Shown here one piece after another: positions 7,219 through 15,880 of a stretch of DNA of 17,500 bases. A program made the position numbers and the translations under genes. How positions within the stretch are numbered: position 1 is the first letter of the stretch; each line of letters opens with the position of its first letter. Origin of the DNA: Penaeus vannamei (lineage: Eukaryota > Arthropoda > Malacostraca > Decapoda > Penaeidae); assembly GCF_042767895.1 (NCBI RefSeq), contig NC_091588.1, forward strand, positions 19,982,260 through 19,999,759. Direction: 5' to 3'. Below the pieces are notes generated by a model. The model worked only from the letters and a program-made list of their open reading frames with translations, was not told the DNA's origin and ran no database searches.

Positions 7219-7588
7219 TCAATTACAGCTTCATGTTAGATAGACACGTCCCCAGTGCTAGTGACCTCTGACCTGTCTTCAATGCTGCTTGCACACTCTA
7301 CCTTGGGTCACTGCCTTGGCCGGACCTCACCTGGGGTCTTCCCACTGTTGCCCGGTACTTGCACCGGCATGGGACTGCCACGCCACGCTACCAGCCGCCT
7401 CAACCGATAAAGGCAGACATCAGAACTGTGTCTCCATCTCCCCTTCTTTCTCCCTTTCCCTCTCCCTATCACTCCCACACTCTCTATCTCCCTCTTGTTA
7501 TCCTTCTCTTTCGATTTCGCCCTTTCCCTTCCCGTTTCCCTCCTTCTGCATCTCCACCCACCAAAGTCAGGGAAAACAAACCCTGACA
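7219..7588 (+). mobile_element. Gypsy-type LTR, probably 3' part or solo-derived
   Basis: This segment ends in CCCTGACA at 7581-7588, three bases before TGGTGGCAGTCGG, the kind of primer-binding site seen in metazoan Gypsy/Ty3 elements. A sequence of about 200 bp within it (CAATTACAGCTTCATGTTAG onward, with CTCTGACCTGTCTTCAATGC and CTTGCACACTCTACCTTGGG) recurs at 10195-10420. GATAAAG near 7409 lies where the other copy has AATAAAG, fitting a polyadenylation signal at the R boundary, and 7437-7560 is CT-rich as in many U5 regions. The true 5' LTR end (TG...) is not fixed; 7219 is where homology with the second copy becomes visible. Confidence 0.55.
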
Positions 7589-7591
7589 AAC

Positions 7592-7610
7592 TGGTGGCAG
7601 TCGGCAGAGG
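7592..7610 (+). promoter_or_regulatory. Primer-binding site of LTR retrotransposon
   Basis: TGGTGGCAGTCGGCAGAGG begins with TGG, complementary to the CCA tail of a tRNA, and lies three bases after the likely LTR end CTGACA. The primer tRNA is not assigned because the match would have to be compared with tRNA 3' ends. Confidence 0.5.
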
Positions 7611-7951
7611 TCGCTCTATCCAGCTGCGACAAGAACTCCATGCCTCCTCCAAGATGCACCCGCTCGATCATCACCTCTCTCCGAAAAAATCGTAAGTATG
7701 CCACGTGCATTTCTTTGCCTTCCTATTCTTCTCTCCCATGTGGGCATGCCGTACTACTTTTTTACAAGTGCAGTGATTTTTTTCAAATATCTAAACAATT
7801 GCGCAAAGTGCACTTTCTTCCTTTTTTCTGTTATCTACCATGTTTTTTCGTCATGGTAGATTGTCGTATTCTTAAGGGAATCAGTCCCTATTTTTTTTCC
7901 CTTGTGAGAGTTATTTCTTTGGCGTATTTTATTTTTCTCAATCTAACTTGA
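7611..7951 (+). CDS. Retrotransposon leader / gag start with splice donor
   Basis: After the primer-binding site the DNA reads GCTCTATCCAGCTGCGACAA and reaches ATG at 7640. The frame (MPPPRCTRSIITSLRKNR...) stays open to a stop at 7949-7951, about 103 codons. GTAAGTATG at 7692-7700 is a strong splice donor at codon 18, and the DNA beyond is T-rich and intron-like. The likely reading is a short spliced leader exon (7640-7691) followed by intron. No gag zinc knuckle, protease, reverse transcriptase or integrase is visible downstream, so the element body has been lost or replaced. Only the first 17 codons are credible as coding. Confidence 0.25.
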
Positions 7952-8620
7952 TCATGCTAAAATTAAAGCATAGATTCGTTGTCTATCTTTATCAATCTTT
8001 TACTATGTAGGTGAACTATAGCGTGCATTTTCTCTAAATTATTATCTGTTTTTATGGACACTAGGATGACAATCTTTCACCTTTTTTGACCTGTGTTAGC
8101 CTAGATTTTTTCCACATTTCAGTTTATTTTGTATACGGTGATGAATTTACTTATGGTTAGCATGAATATATCTAGGAACTATAATAATATTAGCATAATT
8201 CTTCAAATTAAATTGTGTGATCTTACGATATTATTATAGTATATTTGTGCACATTCTGAAGTATATTTCGCCATAACTATTCGCCTATTCGAAATTTGGA
8301 TATAACCTCACATGACCTCCCTCAGGTAGAAGATACTTACTTATCTGACTCCTCCCGACTGAAAAATACATTTCATATCATTTGTATTTCAATTTTAATT
8401 CAGTTATCTCTCGATGTCAGATGTAATTATATTATATCAGCTACTTCATATAGTTCGTGATTTTCGCTCTCATGATTCACCAATACATGCAAAACTACCT
8501 CAGTCATCCTAACACTTTTCTATTTCTTTCCTTACGATAATCGTTATGATGCTTATTTGATTTTCAAACATTTCATTCATTACTCAATCTTAATGATGTT
8601 CGTTCACCATCATTACATGG
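7700..8620. other. AT-rich spacer or intron, no gene
   Basis: T-rich and stop-dense in all frames; no transposon or RNA gene is recognised. It may be intron following the donor at 7692, or unrelated intergenic DNA. Confidence 0.4.
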
Positions 8621-8662
8621 TTCTTGGTGACGACCCCCAGCTGGGTTATGGACATGTAATTA

Positions 8663-9037
8663 GTGTTAAGTAAAACTTCTCCTGTATGTGTCGAAGCACA
8701 CTTATCGCCCAGTCGCGATCTTGTGCCGCGCCCTTTCTTATACGACGATACTATACGTGAGATTATCGATGGTATTTCCCAACAAGATGGGATGCCCAGT
8801 TTGCTTTTGCGTATGAGCTCGTTCGATGATACCCTTTTCTACGGTGGGGTCCGTCGTCACTTTTCCTCAGGGATTTTTTTTAAGTATATATCATTTACAA
8901 CCACGAGGATTGTCTTTAGGCTGCCAGTTGTCCAAGGGAAGCTGACCCAAACCGCTTGCATCATGCATTGCTCTGCAAGCCTTAGTCTGTTCTGCAACAG
9001 ACCTGTCACCATTTCATTCATTTTATATACTAAATAA
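8663..9037 (+). CDS. Unrecognised ORF, possible terminal exon
   Basis: Open for 124 codons, with no ATG at its beginning (it opens at GTG) and the first ATG at about 8791. The stretch 8700-8860 has coding-like composition against AT-rich flanks and translates as SRDLVPRPFLYDDTIREIID, GISQQDGMPSLLLRMSSFDD, TLFYGGVRRHF; the remainder is hydrophobic and Cys-rich and less convincing. AATAAA at 9033-9038 overlaps the stop, so this could be the last exon of a transcript or the tail of a retroelement. No conserved family is recognised. Splicing from the donor at 7692 is conceivable but unproven. Confidence 0.25.
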   Translation: MLSKTSPVCVEAHLSPSRDLVPRPFLYDDTIREIIDGISQQDGMPSLLLRMSSFDDTLFYGGVRRHFSSGIFFKYISFTTTRIVFRLPVVQGKLTQTACIMHCSASLSLFCNRPVTISFILYTK

Positions 9038-9038
9038 A
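9033..9038 (+). terminator. Polyadenylation signal AATAAA
   Basis: AATAAAG followed within 15 bp by a T-rich stretch, overlapping the stop of the ORF ending at 9037. AATAAA is expected by chance in AT-rich DNA, so support is modest. Confidence 0.3.
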
Positions 9039-9040
9039 GT

Positions 9041-9740
9041 ACCATTTTTATGATTTCGCATAGTAGTTGATTAATATTGAAATTACCACATGTTTATTGT
9101 TATTAGTGTGAATGTTCTTTTCGTGCAATCAGATCGGTGATTATTTTCATTGAGCTCAACCCACATTCCTCGCCTACTTGTCTAGCCCTCCCCCCCCCAT
9201 CCACAACCATACGTCTTTTAACCGCCCCCCACCCCACCCCATCCTTCCCTTAGCCTCTCGCCCACCCACTCCTCCTCCTAAGCTTATTCATTCCAACTCC
9301 CACACCATTCTATTTCTTTTTACTCTCGCTCTTACTTTAACAAACTACTAATGACTCTAACAAAATATATATCAGCGTTCTATTTTCTACTCGTGTGCTA
9401 TACTCTGACTTACTCATTTCATAACTCTCACCCATTCACTAACTCAACTGTCTACTCACCACTCATGCAGCCGCATACGCACATCGTCTCTCCTCGCACA
9501 AACCACGTTAATTGCACAAGAATTACATGCGTACTGTTTCCGAGAAGATGATCGACTTGCGCCAATCGTGTATTCTTACCGTGCATTACGTTTTATTGTA
9601 CCTATGTCTTGAGAAAGCATATTTGAAGTAATGAGTCGCTCTCAAAACTATAAGGACTGCATTACCTATTCATTATCGCTTTGTCTCGAATAGCTGTTGT
9701 CGACGTGTGATAGACAATTTCAGTGAAATGAGATAGAGCA
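9041..9740. other. No gene; C-rich low-complexity tract
   Basis: Positions 9186-9290 are C-rich on the plus strand (runs of C up to nine with CCACCCCA words); flanks are ordinary AT-rich DNA. The frame 9351-9551 opens with ATG but shows no recognisable domain and is probably chance. Confidence 0.4.
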
Positions 9741-9741
9741 T

Positions 9742-10202
9742 TTACTTACTATTTGTCAGACGTATACTGTATGTACTATTGCACTGCATACTGCTGAACT
9801 CTGCATTGTTGTATTTATATTTTTTTCCCAAGGAAGTTGGTCGTTCAAGACGGTCCTTGCGGTCTGCGACACCTTTTGTTCCTTGTAGATTTTCACCCCC
9901 TGCTATCTGAGGCAATTGCAACTCAAGCAAGTCCTCGCGGACTATTGCAATTGTCTCCCTAAGCATGTTCGTCTGTCTATCCCTGGACAGTGAATTATTG
10001 AAAAAAAAAGAAAATTCATGCAATTTAATAGAGATAACACTATAATTGCAATGTAATATATTTTTATCATATCTTGCAGCCCTTGCAACACAACTCCCCT
10101 CCCCCCTCTGCCCTCGGTGTGCCTCTTCCAGAGAGCGCCAGCACCGTCCCGTCGAGGAAGACGGTTAGTAGCGGATGCCGAACGATCAGAGGAACCAATC
10201 AC
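9742..10202 (-). other. Unrecognised minus-strand open frames
   Basis: Two overlapping minus-strand frames cover this stretch. The one over 9830-9990 (MLRETIAIVREDLLELQLPQ then IAGGENLQGTKGVADRKDRL) has a coding-like charged composition; the other is interrupted by a hydrophobic AT-rich part. No domain or family is recognised. It lies just upstream of the second LTR-like copy, so it could be a decayed transposon fragment. A hairpin at 9913-9953 lies inside the first frame. Confidence 0.2.
9913..9953. repeat. Nested hairpin
   Basis: CAATTGCAA (9913-9921) pairs perfectly with TTGCAATTG (9945-9953). Inside, AGTCC (9930-9934) pairs with GGACT (9939-9943) around a 4-nt loop. The outer arm also contains the palindrome CAATTG. 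Confidence 0.6.
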
Positions 10203-10420
10203 GGCTTCGGGTTAGCTAGCCACATCCCTAGCGCTAGTGACCTCTGACCTGTCTTCAATGCTGCTTGCACACTCTACCTTGGGTCACTGCCTTGACCTGA
10301 CCTTCCTCGGGGTCTTCCCACGTGCGCTCCGCTCGGCGCGCCTCTGGGCTCCCCGTTGCCTGGGACTTGCACCAGCACGAGACTGCCACGTACCAGCCGC
10401 CTGAACCAATAAAGGAAGAA
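10195..10420 (+). mobile_element. Second LTR-like copy, truncated
   Basis: Homologous to 7219-7425: CCAATCACGGCTTCGGGTTA (with a CCAAT box), CTCTGACCTGTCTTCAATGC, CTTGCACACTCTACCTTGGG, CTTGCACCAGCACGAGACTG, and AATAAAG at 10408-10414. It carries an insertion of roughly 30 bp (around 10320-10355, GC-rich) relative to the first copy. No primer-binding site follows; Helitron sequence begins instead near 10481. Confidence 0.55.
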
Positions 10421-10480
10421 ACAGAAAGAGGGAGAGCGTGTGTATGTATGCGTGTAGCTGAGTGTGTGCTTGTGTTTTCG
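10421..10480. repeat. GA/TG-rich junction
   Basis: A purine-rich then TG-rich imperfect simple sequence joins the LTR-like copy to the next Helitron fragment. It marks a breakpoint but has no motif of its own. Confidence 0.4.
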
Positions 10481-10587
10481 TGATGAAGGTCGGAGAATTG
10501 CTAAACGCCGATTCGACGCAGAAAAAAGACTATGATGGAATCTGATAAAAACTAACTGTATAAGGAAAAACATAATGTAGACCCTAG
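10481..10587 (+). pseudogene. Transposon ORF C-terminal fragment, copy 3
   Basis: Shortened copy of the block at 3108 and 3951: TGATGAAGGTCGGAG, CTAAACGCCGATTCGACGCA, GACTATGATGGAATCTGA, and a terminal TAG at 10585-10587 right before ATAAATAAACC. Indels disrupt the frame, so it is not translatable as the parental protein. Confidence 0.45.
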
Positions 10588-10750
10588 ATAAATAAACCAA
10601 TATTTGTATAACATGCCTCTTTTATTTCATATTTGATAACATTGTGCTACATACGGGCGAAGCCCTAAGGGCGTGAAGCGTCTGCGAGCGAAGAGAGCAA
10701 GCGCCGCAGGCCAAGCAACCCGATATAGGCAGGTGCGGCGCAGCCGCTGC
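10588..10750 (+). mobile_element. Helitron-family 3' block with GC-rich hairpins
   Basis: The fullest copy of the 3' block: AATAAACCAATATTTGTATA, then GTGCTACATACGGGCGAAGC. GGGC (10655-10658), GCCC (10662-10665) and GGGC (10669-10672) can form alternative stems, and GCGGC (10735-10739) with GCCGC (10743-10747) forms a small hairpin before an A-rich run. A gggcgaagcc-type GC-rich stretch is common near the 3' ends of animal Helitrons. The expected terminal CTRR is not identified, so the exact end is unknown. The 26-bp motif at 10695-10720 is identical to 4367-4392 but carries no adjacent microsatellite here. Confidence 0.5.
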
Positions 10751-10810
10751 TTGTGCTTTAAAAAAATCAATGCAGATATTAAGATAAACGAAATCAAATA
10801 CACCGATAAA

Positions 10811-10963
10811 ATGACTACAAATAATGCTAACAGACAATGCGTACAATGCGTACTAACCGTGTACCCAAGTATTTGTGAATCTAAGGACAAAAATAATTTA
10901 AAGAGAAATGGTAATGGGTGTTCATACTGTCTCACCCTCTATGTTAGTAAAGAGAGGAATTAA
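10811..10963 (+). CDS. Small ORF with two CxxC pairs, unrecognised
   Basis: From ATG 10811 a 50-codon frame contains RQCVQC and, 28 residues later, NGCSYC, a spacing that could bind one zinc ion. It ends at TAA 10961-10963. A second frame from about 10908 continues with KCTKSYCGNL, so a frameshift may have split a longer Cys-rich protein. It follows the Helitron 3' end directly. No family is assigned; transposase C-terminal zinc domains were considered but the residues do not fit well. Confidence 0.18.
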   Translation: MTTNNANRQCVQCVLTVYPSICESKDKNNLKRNGNGCSYCLTLYVSKERN

Positions 10964-11254
10964 ATGTACTAAGTCCTATTGTGGTAATCTGTCTTGGATA
11001 AGGATAAAACACCACGTCCTTGAGCGTAAACATCAGAAGTATTTTATACCCAGGGTCTTGACTGGGAGAAAAGGTTATTTATTGTCTGTCAGTGTCTGTG
11101 ACTTTAGCTAATATATCAAACTGTGGCGTGAGAATTGACAATAGAAGGATCCAGAACGGACATCAGGACAACACTCGCGTACGACAACTGCGCCAAGTCA
11201 CTCGAGCTGCCGGACACTTAAGACATTTTACAGTAGTGTGTCACAAGATTTGGA

Positions 11255-11440
11255 TGTTAGCTTTAAAAGTCATCTTTATATATTCAAAACCATCTTTATT
11301 TATATGAAAAAACTATCCTTAGATTATGCTGATTGTAAGAGTCATCTTTATATATATTTGGAATAATTTTTCCACGCAAAACTACCTGTATATAAAACCT
11401 ATTTTTGGATTATACTGGCTGTGAAAGCCTTATATGCTGG
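11255..11440. repeat. Degenerate direct duplication
   Basis: AAAGTCATCTTTATATAT near 11267 recurs as AGAGTCATCTTTATATAT near 11338, and AGATTATGCTGATTGTAAG near 11321 recurs as GGATTATACTGGCTGTGAA near 11407. This is about two copies of a roughly 72-87 bp unit with indels, in AT-rich noncoding DNA. Confidence 0.5.
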
Positions 11441-13130
11441 CAACCTTTGAAATAATAGAACAGAATCACTTACGGCTTTCATTTGCAGGGTGATGGCAAA
11501 GAACAGGTGCCTTGTGTTTACATATTACTCTAATTTATTGAGAGCTATAGTTCAAGGACTGGAGGAGGAGAGATAAAAGACGAACAGGAAAAGGGAGAGA
11601 CAAGAGGGATGAATTATGGAATTATGGAGAGCGTAGAGGAAGAAGAATCGAGATAATTATTTTTTGAGTGATTATTGCGTGTTAGGAATGCAGTCGTTGA
11701 AAAAATAGACAAATAAAAAGAAAAATCAAAATGCTGACAGATTTGGAGTAAATTTATTGCACAGAAATTATTCTAGAAATGTTCAGGAGAGGTTTAGTTG
11801 GGCGAAGAAGAGAAAGTAAATGAGGCAGACGGCCGCCGGGTTCTGTCAACAAAACTATAATCCATACATTAATCAGTTAAATCTCGATGTAATACATCAT
11901 TTCTAGCGTAGCAAATCAACCAAAATTATGGTTATGAAATTGAGATATTTTTTATCTCTAAGTGTCTGATGGGTAGTTTTCAGTTGGTCGCCGTTGTTTA
12001 AAATCTTGACCTCTGTTACAATAGGTCAGCCAGTATCAAAAATGTAATTTCCAAGATATTGCTGTTATCCACGATAACAAAACAGGAATGTTGTGAAGAC
12101 CTATATTTTGAACTGTTAATGATTATGAAACCAGTATTACGGTTTCTTCTTCCGTCAAGTTATGGAGTATATTCAATTAATTGCTTCACTTATATGTTCT
12201 AAGTGACTCCCATGGTCACTACAAGTCACCACATAGGATCGTAAGGGGATTGGGTCGACCTTCTAGTCACACAATGGCAGCAGACTGTGAAGAACATTTT
12301 TTATATATATATATTTTTTTTTTGTGTGTGTGGCAAGAGCAATTGGCTGAACTACAGGAAATGCTTACTGCTTGACGTCCACAACTGAATACATGGTGTG
12401 GCTTAAGTGGAACTGCTGTACCAACTTGCAGAAGAGGGAGTTGAAAGTGCTAGCTTCCACACAAACCGCCTGATGTCTGCTTTGGGCGCCTTTGCCGGTC
12501 ATCTATTTTCCGCTGTGTGAAGAGCTCTTGGACGGTGACAGATCGGTTCAGACTCTGATGTGTTTACCTTTGTTCTTTGTTTACACTCTATAACATGCTA
12601 AAGGAACTATACTCCTTGTGTTTTACAGGAAAATTCCTTACTGCGGCATAGGTCGTAAACACTTTTATTTGTGATTTCTATATTATCAGAAATTATGATA
12701 AGTAATAGGTGTTATTGTCATATATTTAACCAGGGGGAGCCATTTCAAGCTGTTTCTTGGGAGCGAGGGTCGGTAGGAAAAGGTGCTATTTTAAGGCTAT
12801 GACCAGGCCTACATAGTTCAAATTTAGTATAAAAAGTAAATGAATTGCGGCTCGGGATGTGGGTGGAGAGGGCTGCCCCTGTTTTTAACTGCTATCATTA
12901 ACTTGATATTCCAAATACTTAATTGCTCTTGCTAGTTTATTCATTATGTTGTACTTACTACTGTAAGTTTGTTCTTTGAATGCTGTAAACTCAGTCATAT
13001 AGTTATTAATACGATTCACGTTTGGTTAATTGCTACTGTTATTCAAGCTTATTTTAAGACTTATTCAAAAAAATATTTTATGTCTCGTTATTCCAGCTAC
13101 AACTGTTCATTAATCATCTCTTGATATTTT
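11441..13130. other. AT-rich spacer, no confident gene
   Basis: No transposon or gene is recognised. At 12302-12334, a (TA)n, T-run and TG-run end in GGCAAG and are followed by a short open stretch (EQLAELQEMLTA, stop at 12373-12375), which could be a terminal exon after a polypyrimidine acceptor, but the evidence is slight. The rest is stop-dense. Confidence 0.4.
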
Positions 13131-13133
13131 TCA

Positions 13134-13213
13134 CATGGTCCTACCTCGACAATCACGTGACCATGAGCCGTCCATGTGCATCTTAGTGTGCTATAACCTT
13201 GTCTTGGTTATAG
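13134..13213. repeat. Pair of hairpins with CACGTG palindrome
   Basis: CATGGTC (13134-13140) pairs with GACCATG (13159-13165) across a loop holding the 8-bp palindrome TCACGTGA (13153-13160), which contains a CACGTG E-box. A short distance on, CTATAACC (13191-13198) pairs perfectly with GGTTATAG (13206-13213) around a 7-nt loop. Confidence 0.55.
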
Positions 13214-13348
13214 ATCGTAAACTCCAGTACAGTCTCAAAGAGGTTGTGCATTCAGGAGTCTCTTCAGGAGAATGAAGTTAACATGATATCAAAGCTTTAA
13301 TTTATCCTTTGAGTTGTTCCGTTGAGGTTAGCGGTTCCTTCGTCAGTA

Positions 13349-13800
13349 CAAGGGGGTGGGGCGAAAGGGGATGGGAGGGGGAGGATAAAGGGGGAAAGGG
13401 GATGGGAGGGGGAGGATAAAGGGCGAAAGGGGATGGGAGGGGGAGGATAAAGGGGGAAAGGGAGGGGGGAGGGATAGGGGAAGTGAGAAAGGGAAAAAGG
13501 GGGATAGGGAAGTGAGAAAGGGAAAAGGAGGGATAAGGGAATGGAGAAAGGGGAAAAGGGGGAAGGGTGAAAAAGGGGGAATAGGGGAATGGAGAGAGGG
13601 GGAAGGGAGAAAGAGAAAAAAGGGGATAGGGAAAGGAAGAAAGAGAAAAGGGGGAGTAGGGGAATGGATAAAGGGAAAAAGGGGGATAGGGGAAGGAAGA
13701 AGGACAGTGAATAGGAAAGGGAAGTTGAGTGTAAAGAAGGGGCAGAGTGAGAGGGAGAAATTAAAACGGAAGAGCTGCAGAAATGGCGGAAGGGAGAGGG
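13349..13800. repeat. G-rich purine tract with 31-bp minisatellite
   Basis: Almost pure A/G on the plus strand. At the 5' end, GAAAGGGGATGGGAGGGGG recurs at 31-bp spacing (starts 13363, 13394, 13425; a partial at 13456), followed by less regular GGGATAGGGGAA-type units. Runs of three to seven Gs make G-quadruplexes likely, and the long purine tract could form triplex DNA. Pro/Ser/Leu-rich frames on the other strand are artefacts. Confidence 0.9.
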
Positions 13801-13830
13801 ACAGGCGTTGGGGGAAGGATGGAATTTATG

Positions 13831-13946
<116 letters not shown>

Positions 13947-14263
13947 GTTATTCCCTGCCGTTCCATTCTTATTTGTTAAATCAAGCCACTTCGCGATTTG
14001 CCTTCTACGATAGTGTATGAACAAAGTTGCCACAATATAACAAAAGTTTCCCTTCGCCGTTATATAGAACAGCATCGGATAAATTCCAAGAAATCGGTTC
14101 CAAAGCCGAGAACCAACGGGGAAGAACAAGAACCAAAGGGATTCGACAACAAGAGCGACATTAACGAAGGGAAGAGGAAACCAGGCGAAGAAGTGCAATA
14201 ATGATTGAAATATTCATGAAGAGTGAGAGAGAGAAGGATCGCTTTTATTCCTGTTTAGTTGTT
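13947..14263. other. Short unique segment between low-complexity tracts
   Basis: A plus-strand frame across 13998-14201 encodes a basic, Lys/Glu-rich stretch (SVPKPRTNGEEQEPKGF) but contains no ATG, opening at TTG. The minus strand is also partly open. No family is recognised; a decayed exon or chance frame are both possible. Confidence 0.25.
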
Positions 14264-14433
14264 AAGAAGAGGAGGAGGAAGAAGATGGAGGAGGAGGAGG
14301 AAGAGGAAGAGGAAGAGGAATAGGAAGAGGAAGAGGAGGAGGAGGAGGAGGAGGAGGAGGAAGAGGAAGAGGAAGAGGAAGAGGAAGAGGAAGAGGAAGA
14401 GGAGGAGGAGGAGGAGAAGGAGGAGGAGAGAGA
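14264..14433. repeat. (GGA/GAA)n purine tract
   Basis: About 170 bp of GAGGAA/GAGGAG triplets with a single T at about 14322. Both Arg/Lys-rich and Ser-rich frames are translations of the repeat. Confidence 0.95.
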
Positions 14434-14437
14434 TGGC

Positions 14438-14757
14438 TCTGTCTGTCCGTCTCTCTGTCTCTCTCTCACTCTCCTCTCTCTCTCTCTACCTCCCTCTCCC
14501 TCTTTCTCTGTTTTCCTACATCCTTTTTTCTCTTCTTCGCCCCTGTCTATAGAGGATTCCACGCATACGCTCTGTCCGACTTTTTTTCTTTCTTTTTTTT
14601 CTTCTTCTTTTTCTTCTCTCTCTCCGTCTCCCCCTCCCTTCCTTCCTCCCTCTCACGCCCTCCCTTTCTCTCTACCCCCCCTCTCTCTCCGTCTCCACCC
14701 TCCCTTCCTCTCTTTCTCTTTCTCTCTCTGTCTGTCTCCCCCTCCCCCTCTCTCTCT

Positions 14758-14828
<71 letters not shown>

Positions 14829-14866
14829 ACTCTCTCTCCCTCCCTCTTCCCCTCCCTTTCTCAGTC
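14438..14866. repeat. Pyrimidine tract with pure (CT)n core
   Basis: C/T-rich throughout except for a unique island of about 40 bp at 14540-14580 (TATAGAGGATTCCACGCATA). Pure (CT)n runs from about 14764 to 14826. Coming right after a purine tract, it makes a purine-to-pyrimidine strand switch at about 14435. Confidence 0.93.
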
Positions 14867-15106
14867 AACAGGGCCATAGATCTTTATAACCCGTTCGTGC
14901 GGGCAGCAACAGTGACTGTCGTGAGGATGGCTTCAGTTGTGCTTGTCTGGGTTGGAGTGTTGTGCGTGTGTGCAGTAATCACAATGATGGTGATAAAGTT
15001 GATATAGATGATGATAATGATGGATATGACGACGGTGATGATGATGGTAGTGGTGGATATTATATTAAGTACCTGTAGACGGTCGCTATGTTCAAGGGAG
15101 GTCCGG
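14867..15106. repeat. Spacer with degenerate (GAT)n tract
   Basis: TGATGATG/GATGATAATGATGG words fill about 14982-15060, with GACGACGG variants. The flanks show no gene. Confidence 0.65.
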
Positions 15107-15240
15107 GAGCCAGGGTCGGTGTATGGTCAAAGGTGGTCAGGAGGCAAGGATGGTTAGAGGTCAAGGACGTTCAGGGGTCAAGGAAGGTCAGGGATCAGGG
15201 ATAGTCAGAGATCAACGATGGCCGGGGGTCAAGGACGAGG
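15107..15240. repeat. 17-bp minisatellite rich in GGTCA
   Basis: Consecutive 17-bp units begin at 15142, 15159, 15176, 15193, 15210 and 15227 (last partial), for example GGTCAAGGACGTTCAGG and GGTCAAGGAAGGTCAGG, preceded by an 18-bp variant at 15124. Six exact GGTCA words occur in about 110 bp, each a nuclear-receptor half site, though a decayed tandem repeat explains their number. Confidence 0.85.
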
Positions 15241-15400
15241 TGAAGACGAGGTGACTACCATGGCGTACCAATCCAAGTCCCAGTTTAAGGGGAAAATACT
15301 CGAGAAAATTGTTCATCTCGAGACCGCATTGTACAGACACACATCATCGCTGTGTTCAGTCTTGGTGTTGTTATGGACAGAATCCGAAGATGAATTATAG
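15218..15400 (+). CDS. Small ORF, 60 codons, unrecognised
   Basis: ATG at 15218 has A at -3 and G at +4, a good start context. The frame begins in the 17-bp repeat (MAGGQGRGEDEVTTMAYQSK), then leaves it as KSQFKGKILEKIVHLETALY and ends in an acidic ESEDEL. There is a short hydrophobic run (SLCSVLVLLW) near the C-terminus. No family is recognised and length is within chance expectation. Confidence 0.15.
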   Translation: MAGGQGRGEDEVTTMAYQSKSQFKGKILEKIVHLETALYRHTSSLCSVLVLLWTESEDEL

Positions 15401-15741
15401 TAAAGTGGCTTTTTCAGATCAGCTGTAACTTCAAAATCTTCTCTGATAATTCAAGAAGGATCAAAGTATTAGTTAGCAATTGAAAAATTTGGATCCAAAG
15501 GTGTTGGAATTCTTAATATATATATATTTTATATTACACTGTAGACTGTAGGTTAGCTGCACGATGGAATAATCATTATCATAATCGAGAATATCTTAGA
15601 CATTAAACTACTTACTTCCGGACAAAAACCTCAAAATGTCATCGGACACTGAATGCATCCATAACTATGTGCACATCTGGCCTGTTTTAGCAAGTTTATG
15701 TTCAAAGTCTATGATGCAGGTGAATGTTGTCTTTATAGGTT

Positions 15742-15759
15742 AATCTAACGGGTTAGATT
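15742..15759. repeat. Near-perfect palindrome (8-bp arms)
   Basis: AATCTAAC (15742-15749) and GTTAGATT (15752-15759) are perfect inverted repeats with only GG between. Confidence 0.6.
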
Positions 15760-15880
15760 TTTGGCTGATTAGGGAAGCCAATGTATGGTAGATTACTTCA
15801 CGAGAAATTAGTCAGGTATTTATTATTTTAAAGAACTGTAACGCGTCCAATCTTAGGACAAAGAAAGAAGATAAAAGCAA

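Noticed and set aside
7308..7652. Minus-strand ORF across the LTR
   Set aside because: Its Arg/Lys/Glu-rich character comes from the CT-rich stretch of the LTR; the + strand LTR reading explains the DNA better.
7219..10420. A complete LTR retrotransposon bounded by the two LTR-like copies
   Set aside because: No gag zinc knuckle, protease, reverse transcriptase or integrase motif was found between them and no polypurine tract precedes the second copy.
10811..11111. piggyBac-type transposase C-terminus
   Set aside because: Two CxxC pairs exist but the spacing and neighbouring residues do not match that zinc domain, and no catalytic part is present.
14245..14877. Poly-Ser, Arg/Lys-rich and Arg/Glu-rich ORFs
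   Set aside because: These are products of GGA/GAA and (CT)n tracts, with no non-repeat domain.
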